From assembly GCF_900169505.1 (NCBI RefSeq), contig NZ_LT827021.1, positions 310,001 to 374,000 on the forward strand: a DNA stretch of 64,000 nucleotides. Direction: 5' to 3'. Origin of the DNA: Arabiibacter massiliensis (GTDB lineage Bacteria; Actinomycetota; Coriobacteriia; Coriobacteriales; Eggerthellaceae). Under the pieces are notes generated by a model. It had not been told where the DNA came from. It searched no databases and saw only the letters and a program-made list of their open reading frames with translations. Below, in pieces: positions 38,400 through 46,084 of the stretch. The position numbers and the translations under genes were made by a program. Numbering within the stretch: position 1 is the first letter of the stretch; every line of letters starts with the position of its first letter.

Positions 38400-38456
38400 G
38401 TGGATTCTCTGCGTCCGCGGGCAATGCCGGACTTTGACGATAGGAGCAGACGACCC

Positions 38457-39557
38457 GTGGACCTTTCAATCTTCTCGACGCCGGAGGCGTGGATCAGCCT
38501 GATCACGCTCATCTTCCTGGAGATCGTGCTCGGCGTGGACAACCTCGTGTTCATCTCCATCACCACCAACCGCCTACCGGCGGAAAAGCAGCACATCGGC
38601 CGCAAGCTGGGCCTGGCCGGCGCGCTCATCATGCGCATCGTGTTCTTGTGCTTCGCGTCGTACCTCGTGCATATGACCACGGCGCTGTTCACCGTGAGCT
38701 TCGGCGCGTACGAGCACGGCTACTCGGTGCGCGACCTCGTGCTGCTCATCGGCGGCGCCTACCTTATATACAAGGGCATCATCGAGCTGCGCGACACGCT
38801 GCGCCTCACGGAGGTCAAGGCCGCGCACTCCGAGGACCACAAAGCGCTGCACATGATCACGCTGCCGCAGGCCGTGGGCACCATCATGGTCATGGACCTC
38901 GTGTTCTCCATCGACTCGGTCATCACCGCCGTGGGCATGGCCGACCACCTCATCATCATGATCATCGCCGTCATGCTGGCCGTGTTCCTCATGATGGCCT
39001 TCATCGACCCCATCTCCAACTTCATCAACGGCCACCCCGAGATGAAGATGCTCGCGCTCACGTTCATCGTGGCAATCGGCGCGCTGCTCGTGATGGACGC
39101 CGCCGGCTTCCACACCGGCATCGAGATGATGCACATGCCGCTCGAGAAGCTCATCGTGTACTTCGCCATGGTGTTCTGCATCGTGCTCGAGCTCATCCAG
39201 ATGCGCTACAACGCGAACTACCTGGCCTGGCGCAAGGAGCGCTGGAAGAACCAGACCGCCGAGCAGATCGACTCGGTGCGCGCCCAGATGCTCGAGGATA
39301 TGCGCCGCGACGCCGCCGAGCAGGAGAAGCAGGGGAGAAGCGGCGCGAAGCGGGAGGGCGAGGCGCGACGCGAGCGCATCACGCCGGTCATCATCGGCAA
39401 CAACGTGTACGTCATGATGCCCATGGTGGGCGAGGACGCCACGTCGTTCCGCGAGCTGATGGCCACCTCGGACACGGCCGGCCAGACGTTCAGCGCCCCC
39501 ATGGAGATCGAAGTGGAGGCCGAGGTCGTCGACGAGGAGCCCGGCGAGCAGAAGTAG
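38457..39557 (+). CDS. TerC-family integral membrane protein (probable Mn2+ exporter)
   Basis: TerC/Alx-type exporter that protects against excess manganese. The 366-aa protein has about seven helices. The metal-site Asp residues occur in EIVLGVDNLVFIS and DLVFSIDSVITAVGM, the two family repeats. A long charged C-terminal tail from about residue 250 (RRDAAEQEKQG, then ITPVIIGNNVYVMMPMV) is extra. The GTG at 38457 has TAGGAGCAGACGACCC upstream; the longer frame would translate the riboswitch. Riboswitch control by Mn2+ supports the function. Confidence 0.88.
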   Translation: MDLSIFSTPEAWISLITLIFLEIVLGVDNLVFISITTNRLPAEKQHIGRKLGLAGALIMRIVFLCFASYLVHMTTALFTVSFGAYEHGYSVRDLVLLIGGAYLIYKGIIELRDTLRLTEVKAAHSEDHKALHMITLPQAVGTIMVMDLVFSIDSVITAVGMADHLIIMIIAVMLAVFLMMAFIDPISNFINGHPEMKMLALTFIVAIGALLVMDAAGFHTGIEMMHMPLEKLIVYFAMVFCIVLELIQMRYNANYLAWRKERWKNQTAEQIDSVRAQMLEDMRRDAAEQEKQGRSGAKREGEARRERITPVIIGNNVYVMMPMVGEDATSFRELMATSDTAGQTFSAPMEIEVEAEVVDEEPGEQK

Positions 39558-39573
39558 CCTTCGGGGCGAGGCA

Positions 39574-39614
39574 GGGGCGTGACAGGGGGACGGGACGCCC
39601 CCCTGTCACGCCCC
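39574..39614. repeat. 16-bp palindromic hairpin, GTGACAGGGGG family
   Basis: Perfect arms (39574-39589 and 39599-39614; left arm GGGGCGTGACAGGGGG) with a 9-nt loop. It lies between convergent genes and lacks a T run. It resembles a further REP-like family; a half copy lies at 37338. Confidence 0.8.
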
Positions 39615-39621
39615 ACACCGC

Positions 39622-40536
39622 TCACTCCCATTCGGCGAACTGGTTGAAGCCCTCCTCGCTCACGAACAGGCGGGCGGCGCGGGGCATGACGCGCGCGGAG
39701 AACGGCGTCATGAGCCGCGTGGCCTCGCCGTCGTACTGCACCTCCATGGGAGGGTCGGCCTCAACGCGCACCTGGCGGGCGCGGTGGATCTCGAGGGCGT
39801 CGGTGCGGCCGGGCCAGTCGCCGCCGCGGTCGAGCAGCCCCGCGAACACGGCCGGGATCAGGTCGAAGGCGGTCTTGGCCTTGAGCACCACCACGTCGAA
39901 CTCGCCGTCGCGGGGCTCGTTGCCGTGCGTGACCGTGATGTCGAACTGGATCTTCGAGAAGTTCACGAGCAGGATGCCCAGGCCCTCGCTCTCCACGCGC
40001 CTGCCGTCGAGGTCGATGGCGAAGCGGGACTTCTGCGGCATCGGGTTGGCGATGGCGGCCGAGATGTAGGCCATGGGCCCGAACAGGCGCTTGCCGGCCT
40101 CGGCGCCGTGCATGATGGCCGCGTCGTAGCCCGCGCCGGCCATGATGCCGAAGCCGAACCGGCGGCCCGCCACCTCGATCTCGCCCAGGTCGAAGTCGAG
40201 CGTGCGGCCCTCGCGCACCATCTTCGCCAGCGCGTGGGGCTCCATGGGCGAGGCCAGGTTGAGCGCGAGCAGGTTGGCCGTGCCCGCGGGGAAGGGCAGC
40301 ACGGGGATGCCTGATCCGGCCAGCGTGTAGCTCACGGTGGCCACCGTGCCGTCCCCGCCGCTCGCGACGACGGCGTCGAAGGACGAGGCATCGTGCAGAA
40401 GGCTGCTCACGGCCGTGGCCCCGTCGGTGGAGCGCAGGCACACCTCGTCGCCATCGTGCACGAACGAGCGCATGAAGTCGTACACGGCGCCTTCGCCGAA
40501 CCCCGAGGACAGGTTGTTGATGACGAGCAGTTTCAC
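39622..40536 (-). CDS. Diacylglycerol kinase-family lipid kinase
   Basis: Soluble DgkB/YegS-like kinase that phosphorylates a lipid or sphingoid base. The 304-aa protein has ASGGDGTVATVS (nucleotide-binding GGDGT, residues 60-64), PFPAGTANLLAL and a C-terminal beta domain. The start is a GTG at 40534-40536 (VKLLVINNLSSG) after GAAAGGGATCCT. The frame open to 40617 lacks a ribosome site. The substrate lipid is not evident. It is divergent from the RNase D gene. Confidence 0.87.
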   Translation of the reverse strand: MKLLVINNLSSGFGEGAVYDFMRSFVHDGDEVCLRSTDGATAVSSLLHDASSFDAVVASGGDGTVATVSYTLAGSGIPVLPFPAGTANLLALNLASPMEPHALAKMVREGRTLDFDLGEIEVAGRRFGFGIMAGAGYDAAIMHGAEAGKRLFGPMAYISAAIANPMPQKSRFAIDLDGRRVESEGLGILLVNFSKIQFDITVTHGNEPRDGEFDVVVLKAKTAFDLIPAVFAGLLDRGGDWPGRTDALEIHRARQVRVEADPPMEVQYDGEATRLMTPFSARVMPRAARLFVSEEGFNQFAEWE

Positions 40537-40604
40537 AGGATCCCTTTCAATTGCTATGATGGCATGGTACAACATGGAGCAGGAAACAAGGTAAGGAACC
40601 CTCG

Positions 40605-41750
40605 GTGTACATAGCAAACCAAGAAAACCTCGCGGCGTTCGTCGAGCGCGCCATGGCCTCGAGCGTGCTCGCCATCGACACGGAGTTCCTGCGCGAGAAG
40701 ACCTACTATGCCAAGCTCTGCCTGCTCCAGCTGGCCACCGACGAGGAGACGGCCATCGTGGACCCCTTCGCGGTGGACGATCTCAGGGTACTCGCCCCGC
40801 TGCTGGAGAACGAGAACGTCATGAAGCTGTTCCATGCGGGCAGCCAGGACCTCGAGATCCTGCTGCGCGAGGTGGGCGTGCTGCCCCGGCCGCTCTTCGA
40901 CACGCAGGTGGCGGCGGCGCTGCTCGGCCACACCCAGCAGATCGGCTACGCGGCGCTCGTCCATGCGGAGTGCGGCGTGATGCTGAAGAAGATCGACTCG
41001 TTCACCGACTGGTCGCGCCGCCCGCTTTCGCGCTCCCAGCTGGAGTACGCCGCCGACGACGTGGTGTACCTGCCCCGCATGTACGAGCGGATGCGCGCCC
41101 AGCTCGAGCGGAAGGGGCGTCTGTCCTGGCTCGACCGCGACTTCGAGGAGCTGGCCGACCCGGCCCGCTACCAGACCAACGAGCGCGAGCGCTACCGCCG
41201 GCTCAAGCGCGTCTCGCAGCTGTCGCGCCGGCAGCTCTCGGCCGCGCGCGAGGTGGCCGCCTGGCGCGAGCTGGAGGCGCAGCGCCGCGACGTGCCCCGC
41301 AAGTGGGTGATCACCGACGAGCAGATCGTGGAGGCGTGCAAGCGCGAGGCGCGCACCATCGACGAGCTGTTCATGGTGCGCGGCATGTCCGACCGCCTGG
41401 CCACGAAGGACGCGCGCACGGTGGTGGCGCTCATCACTTCGGCGCTCAACGCCACGCCCGACACCTGGCCGGAGCTCGACCGCTGCAGCAGGAACGAGCC
41501 CAACGTGGACGCGGAGATGGACCTCATGTGCGCGCTCGTGCGCCTGCGCGCCAAGCAGAACGACGTGGCGTTCCCCACGCTGGCCAGCCACGACGACCTC
41601 GCGCGGGTGGCGCGCGGCTACCGCGAGGGAGTGGACCTTTTGCGCGGGTGGCGCCGCGCGCTCGTGGGGGAGGAGCTTCTGGACCTGCTCGACGGCAAGC
41701 TCGCGCTCAGCCTGGAGGCGGGCGACGTCAAGGTGGAGCGCCGGGATTGA
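40605..41750 (+). CDS. rnd: Ribonuclease D
   Basis: 3'-5' exoribonuclease that trims tRNA precursors. The DEDDy catalytic residues are seen in AIDTEFLREK, LFHAGSQDLE, FDTQVAAALLG and YAADDVVYL. Two HRDC-like helical regions follow (about 210-285 and 300-370). The 381-aa length is typical. The start is a GTG at 40605. Confidence 0.9.
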   Translation: MYIANQENLAAFVERAMASSVLAIDTEFLREKTYYAKLCLLQLATDEETAIVDPFAVDDLRVLAPLLENENVMKLFHAGSQDLEILLREVGVLPRPLFDTQVAAALLGHTQQIGYAALVHAECGVMLKKIDSFTDWSRRPLSRSQLEYAADDVVYLPRMYERMRAQLERKGRLSWLDRDFEELADPARYQTNERERYRRLKRVSQLSRRQLSAAREVAAWRELEAQRRDVPRKWVITDEQIVEACKREARTIDELFMVRGMSDRLATKDARTVVALITSALNATPDTWPELDRCSRNEPNVDAEMDLMCALVRLRAKQNDVAFPTLASHDDLARVARGYREGVDLLRGWRRALVGEELLDLLDGKLALSLEAGDVKVERRD

Positions 41751-41841
41751 CGGCCCGGCGCGCGTGGGCGCGATGTGTGCGGCGAGTTACGAATCTTTCA
41801 CGGTGAATCCGCGGGGTCGCCGGGGGCTGTTCCGGCTCCAG

Positions 41842-41847
41842 TATAAT
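41842..41847 (+). promoter_or_regulatory. -10 box for the metallopeptidase gene
   Basis: A perfect TATAAT, 67 bp before the ATG; no convincing -35. Confidence 0.45.
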
Positions 41848-41914
41848 GGCGGGGAACGAAGAGAAGCGGCCCGGACGCGGCCGCGCACGTCACCCCTGAA
41901 GGAGTGAGAACGAC

Positions 41915-42589
41915 ATGTTTTTCGGAGTCAGCGGCGGCTACTGGATGCTGGTCATCGTCACGCTCATCATCGGCGGGTTCGCCACCTGGTACGTGAACTC
42001 GCAGCTCAAGAAGTACTCGCGGGTGCCCATCTCCACGGGCCTCACCGGTGCCGACGCGGCGCGCCGGATGCTTTCGTATTACGGCATCACCGGCGTGGAG
42101 GTGCATCGCGGCGGCCCGGGCCAGGACTTCTTCGACCCGCGCACCAACTCGGTCACGCTCTCGCCCGACGCCTACGAGGGCCGCTCCATCACGGCCACGG
42201 CCACGGCCTGCCACGAGGTGGGGCACGCCTACCAGTACGCGCAGGGCTTCGCGCCCATGAAGATCCGCGGCGCGCTCGTGCCGGTGGTGAACCTCGCGTC
42301 GAACGCCTGGATCTTCCTCTTGATGCTGGGCATCTTCATGCAGATCGCCCAGCTCACGATGCTCGCCATCATCATGTACGCGGCGGTGGTCATTTTCCAG
42401 CTGGTCACGCTGCCGGTGGAGTTCGACGCGTCGCGGCGCGCGATGGTCTACATGGGCTCGACGGGCCTTCCGCAGGCCGAGCAGGCCGGCTCGTTCAGCG
42501 TGCTGCGCGCCTGCGCGCTCACCTACGTGGCGGCCGCGCTCACCTCCATCCTGCAGCTGCTCTGGCTGCTCAGCCAGAACCGCGAGTAG
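41915..42589 (+). CDS. YugP-type membrane zinc metallopeptidase
   Basis: Member of the Zn_peptidase_2 (YugP) family. The 224-aa protein has one N-terminal helix (residues 9-27), the zinc motif HEVGH at 100-104, two further helices (about 130-160) and the downstream VEFDASRRA segment that supplies the third zinc ligand, and a C-terminal helix. The active site probably faces the cytoplasm. Substrate unknown. CTGAAGGAGTGAG lies before the ATG. Confidence 0.88.
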   Translation: MFFGVSGGYWMLVIVTLIIGGFATWYVNSQLKKYSRVPISTGLTGADAARRMLSYYGITGVEVHRGGPGQDFFDPRTNSVTLSPDAYEGRSITATATACHEVGHAYQYAQGFAPMKIRGALVPVVNLASNAWIFLLMLGIFMQIAQLTMLAIIMYAAVVIFQLVTLPVEFDASRRAMVYMGSTGLPQAEQAGSFSVLRACALTYVAAALTSILQLLWLLSQNRE

Positions 42590-42599
42590 CGGGGCGGCC

Positions 42600-43991
42600 A
42601 TGGGGGAGAGGCTCGCAGGGGAAGCGGGCGCGGGGGCGGCTAAGCCCCTGTCCGTGTCGGGCGCGATGGCGCTCGCGAAGGGCGCGCTCGAGGGCGTGGT
42701 CGTGCGCCTCGTGGGCGAGGTGTCCGAGGTGTCCAACAAGCCCGGCTACAAGGCCGTGTACTTCACCGTGAAGGACAGATGCGCTTCTCTTCCCTGCATG
42801 ATGTGGAACAACCGGTTCCAGGCGGCGGGGGTGGCGCTGCGCGTGGGGCAGCTCGTGGAGCTGACCGGGCGCTTCACGCTGTACGCGCCGAAGGGGCGCA
42901 TGAACTTCGACGTGTTCTCGCTCGCCTTGGCCGGCGAGGGCGATTTGCGCCTCAAGGTGGCCGAGCTCGCGCGCAAACTGGAGGCCGAGGGGCTGATGGA
43001 CCCGGCGCGCAAGCGGCCGCTGCCCGCGTATCCCGACGTCATCGGCCTGGTGACGTCCCCGCGCGGTGCGGCCGTGCACGACGTGCTGCGGACGCTGCGC
43101 CGCCGGTTCCCGCTCGCGCGCGTGCTTCTGGCGGGCGTGGCGGTTGAGGGCGCGACCGCGCCGGCGGGCCTGGTGGAGGGCATGCGCCAGGTGGTGGTGG
43201 CCGGCGCCGAGGTGGTGCTCGTCGTGCGCGGCGGCGGCTCGTTCGAGGATCTCATGCCGTTCAACGACGAGCGGCTGGCGCGCACCATCTCGCGCTGCCC
43301 CGTGCCGGTGGTGACGGGCATCGGGCACGAGCCCGACACGTCCATCGCCGACATGGTGGCCGACGTGCGCGCCTCGACGCCCACCGCCGCCGCCGAGGCG
43401 GTGAGCCCGGCGCGCGAGAGCCTCGAGGGCCACTTCGCCGCCCGTGCGCGGACGCTCTCCGCCTGCGCCGGGCGCGCCATCGAGCGGGCCGGCGCGGAGG
43501 TGCGCCGCTGCGCGACGAGGCCCCTGTTCTGCGACGCGCAGCTGCTGTTCGCCACCGAGGCGCAGACGCTCGATCTGGCGGCCGACCGCCTGTTCCGGGC
43601 CATTCCCGCCAACCTCGAGCGCGACAGGCTCCAGGTGGCGCGCCAGCGGGAGCGGCTCGCGCGCGCCATGCCGGCGGCCGTGGAGCGCGAGGGCGCGCGG
43701 ATAGCGCGATGCCGCGAGCGGCTCGCGGCCTGCGGCGGGGCGCTCGTGCCGCGCTTCTCGCAGCAGGCGGCCGTGGCGGCAGCGCGGCTGCACGACCTGT
43801 CGCCGCTCGCGGTGCTCGGACGCGGCTACGCCATCGCGCGCACGCCCGAGGGCGCGGTGGTCAAGAGCGTCGAGGGCGTGTCGGCGGGCGACGCGGTGGA
43901 CGTGTCCGTGGCCGACGGCGTGCTCGTCTGCCGCGTGGAGGCCGCGCGGCGCATCGATACGGAGATGATCGAGTGGGAGGAGGAGTCATGA
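42600..43991 (+). CDS. xseA: Exodeoxyribonuclease VII large subunit
   Basis: Catalytic subunit of the single-strand exonuclease used in mismatch and recombination repair. The 463-aa protein has an N-terminal OB fold (VRLVGEVSEVSNKPGYKAVYFTVKD), the catalytic domain with VTSPRGAAVHDVLRTLRRR, VVRGGGSFEDLMPFNDE and GIGHEPDTSIAD, then a coiled coil. Begins 10 bp after the metallopeptidase gene and overlaps xseB by 4 bp. Confidence 0.94.
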   Translation: MGERLAGEAGAGAAKPLSVSGAMALAKGALEGVVVRLVGEVSEVSNKPGYKAVYFTVKDRCASLPCMMWNNRFQAAGVALRVGQLVELTGRFTLYAPKGRMNFDVFSLALAGEGDLRLKVAELARKLEAEGLMDPARKRPLPAYPDVIGLVTSPRGAAVHDVLRTLRRRFPLARVLLAGVAVEGATAPAGLVEGMRQVVVAGAEVVLVVRGGGSFEDLMPFNDERLARTISRCPVPVVTGIGHEPDTSIADMVADVRASTPTAAAEAVSPARESLEGHFAARARTLSACAGRAIERAGAEVRRCATRPLFCDAQLLFATEAQTLDLAADRLFRAIPANLERDRLQVARQRERLARAMPAAVEREGARIARCRERLAACGGALVPRFSQQAAVAAARLHDLSPLAVLGRGYAIARTPEGAVVKSVEGVSAGDAVDVSVADGVLVCRVEAARRIDTEMIEWEEES

Positions 43992-44245
43992 CGGAATGCG
44001 AGGGCCCAAGGCCCATCGAGGAGCTGACGTTTCGCGAGGCCATGGCCGAGCTGGATGGCATCGTGGGGGTGCTCGAGAGCAACACGCTGGAGCTTGAGGA
44101 GAGCCTTGGCAGCTACGAGCGCGGCGTGGCGCTGCTCGCGGCGCTGCAGAGCCGCCTCACCGAGGCGCAGCAGAAGGTGGACGTGCTGATGGGCGAGCTG
44201 GTGGCCGACGCCGACGACGCCGCCCGCGACGCCACGCTGTCATAG
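43988..44245 (+). CDS. xseB: Exodeoxyribonuclease VII small subunit
   Basis: 85-aa helical partner of XseA. FREAMAELDGIVGVLESN, LELEESLGSYERGVALL and RLTEAQQKVDVL are the family core. The N-terminal extension (TECEGPRPIEE) is short. ATGA overlap with xseA. Confidence 0.92.
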   Translation: MTECEGPRPIEELTFREAMAELDGIVGVLESNTLELEESLGSYERGVALLAALQSRLTEAQQKVDVLMGELVADADDAARDATLS

Positions 44246-44263
44246 GGAGAAGGAGGAAGCACC

Positions 44264-44617
44264 ATGCGCAAGGACGACTGCCTGTTCTGCAAGATCGTGG
44301 CGGGGGAGATCCCGTCGGCGAAGGTGTACGAGGACGAGCGGGTGCTCGCGTTCGAGGACGTGAGCCCGCAGATGCCCGTGCACACCCTTATCGTGCCGAA
44401 GGAGCACTACGACAACATCGGCGACTCCATCCCCGACGAGGAGCTGGGCTACCTGTTCAACACCGTGAGGAAGGTGGCCGACATCAAGGGGATCGCCGAG
44501 AGCGGCTACCGCGTGATCGTGAACACCAACGACGACGCGCAGCAGTCCGTGCACCACATCCACGTGCACGTCCTGGGCGGCGCCCCCATGAACTCCGGCG
44601 ACCCGTCGGCCTCGTAG
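44264..44617 (+). CDS. HIT-family nucleotide-binding protein (HINT-like)
   Basis: 117-aa histidine-triad protein that hydrolyses AMP-linked substrates such as adenosine phosphoramidates. The triad is in QSVHHIHVHVLGG. CLFCKIVAGEIPSAKVYEDE at the start includes a CxxC found in zinc-binding members, and HTLIVPKEHY follows. AAGGAGGAAGCACC precedes the ATG. It follows xseB by 18 bp. Confidence 0.93.
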   Translation: MRKDDCLFCKIVAGEIPSAKVYEDERVLAFEDVSPQMPVHTLIVPKEHYDNIGDSIPDEELGYLFNTVRKVADIKGIAESGYRVIVNTNDDAQQSVHHIHVHVLGGAPMNSGDPSAS

Positions 44618-44735
44618 GCTCGAGGGGCTTTTCGGTGAGCGGCGCGCCGCTTGCCGACGGAGCGGTGCGTTTGCGTCCGGGTCATTCCCCTCGCCCCTAA
44701 AATAGGTGCTTTAGGAAAACGAAGGAGGCAGGCCG

Positions 44736-45977
44736 TTGAACGTTCTAGTCATCAATGCGGGATCATCTTCCTTGAAGTACCAGTTGGTCAACGTCGAGCA
44801 CCAGGAGCTGCTGGCCAAGGGCATCTGCGAGCGCGTGGGCTCGGCCGAGGCGTTCCACAAGCACGGCCTGGACGAGAACGAGGTGGTCATCGACGCGAAG
44901 ATGGCCGACCATGACGACGCCATGGCGCTCGTGCTCGAGTCCCTCACCTCGGGCTCCACGAAGGCCATCGACTCGCTCGACGAGATCGACGCCGTAGGCC
45001 ACCGCATCGTGCAGGGCGGCAAGTACTTCGACCGCTCGGTGCTCATCGACGACGACGTCATCGGCAAGATCGACGAGCTGGCCGAGCTCGCGCCGCTGCA
45101 CAACAAGGCGGCGCTCATGGGCATCCACGCGTGCATGAAGCACATGCCCGACGTGCCCATGGTGGCCGTGTTCGACACGTCGTTCTTCCAGACGCTGCCG
45201 CCGAAGGCCTACATGTACCCCTTGCCCTACGAGCTGTACGAGAAGTACGCCATCCGCAAGTACGGCGCGCACGGCACGAGCCATCGCTACATCTCCGAGC
45301 GCGCGGCCGCCGTGCTCGATGAGCCGCTCGAGGACCTCAAGCTCATCACGTGCCATCTGGGCAACGGCTGCTCCATGAGCGCCATCGACCACGGCGTGGC
45401 GGTGGACACGTCCATGGGCCTGACTCCGCTCGACGGCCTCATGATGGGCACGCGCTGCGGCGCCATCGACCCGGCCATCGTGCCGTTCGTCATGGAGCAC
45501 GAGGGCCTCTCGGCCGCCGAGATGAACGACCTCATGAACAAGCAGTCGGGCCTCTTGGGCATCTCCGGCATCTCCAACGACCTGCGCAGCGTGCGCACGG
45601 CCTCCGAGCAGGGCCACGAGCGCGCGATGCTGGCCTACGACATGTACTCGAACTCGGTGAAGAAGTACATCGGAAGCTACATCGCCGTCATGGGCGGCGT
45701 GGACGCCATCGTGCTCACGGCCGGCGTCGGCGAGAACTGCGAGAAGATGCGCCGCATGATCTTCTCGGGCCTGCAGCCCTTAGGGATCATCCTCGACGAG
45801 GAGCGCAACCGCCAGCGCGGCTTCGAGCGCGAGATCTCGGCCGACAGCTCGCAGGTGAAGATCATCATCATCCCCACGAACGAGGAGTACATGATAGCCC
45901 GCGACACCTACGACATCGTCCACGAGAAGATGCGCGTCGAGGGCGACGTGTTCGACGAGGATGCCATGCTGGCCTAA
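44736..45977 (+). CDS. ackA: Acetate kinase
   Basis: Converts acetyl phosphate and ADP to acetate and ATP, the last step of acetogenic fermentation. The 413-aa ASKHA-fold protein begins NVLVINAGSSSLKYQLV, with GHRIVQGG, FDTSFFQTLPPKAYMYPLPY, HLGNGCSMSAI, RCGAIDPAI and TAGVGENCE. The start is a TTG at 44736 after GAAGGAGG. Its partner pta is 6 kb away on the other strand, not adjacent as in many bacteria. Confidence 0.96.
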   Translation: MNVLVINAGSSSLKYQLVNVEHQELLAKGICERVGSAEAFHKHGLDENEVVIDAKMADHDDAMALVLESLTSGSTKAIDSLDEIDAVGHRIVQGGKYFDRSVLIDDDVIGKIDELAELAPLHNKAALMGIHACMKHMPDVPMVAVFDTSFFQTLPPKAYMYPLPYELYEKYAIRKYGAHGTSHRYISERAAAVLDEPLEDLKLITCHLGNGCSMSAIDHGVAVDTSMGLTPLDGLMMGTRCGAIDPAIVPFVMEHEGLSAAEMNDLMNKQSGLLGISGISNDLRSVRTASEQGHERAMLAYDMYSNSVKKYIGSYIAVMGGVDAIVLTAGVGENCEKMRRMIFSGLQPLGIILDEERNRQRGFEREISADSSQVKIIIIPTNEEYMIARDTYDIVHEKMRVEGDVFDEDAMLA

Positions 45978-46019
45978 CGGCTACGGCGGCACTCTCAACT
46001 GGAAGCCGCTTCTGGCGTT

Positions 46020-46060
46020 TAAACAGGAAGACGGGCCCGTGGGACCCGTCTTCCTGTTTT
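46020..46060. terminator. Bidirectional terminator between ackA and the flavoprotein gene
   Basis: A long stem (AAACAGGAAGACGGG with CCCGTCTTCCTGTTT) with T runs usable on both strands, between convergent genes. Confidence 0.88.
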
Positions 46061-46084
46061 CAAGGGAGGGGTGAAGATATCGGC

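Noticed and set aside
38157..38456. Upstream extension of the TerC frame
   Set aside because: It would translate the riboswitch and its terminator; GTG 38457 has a good ribosome site.
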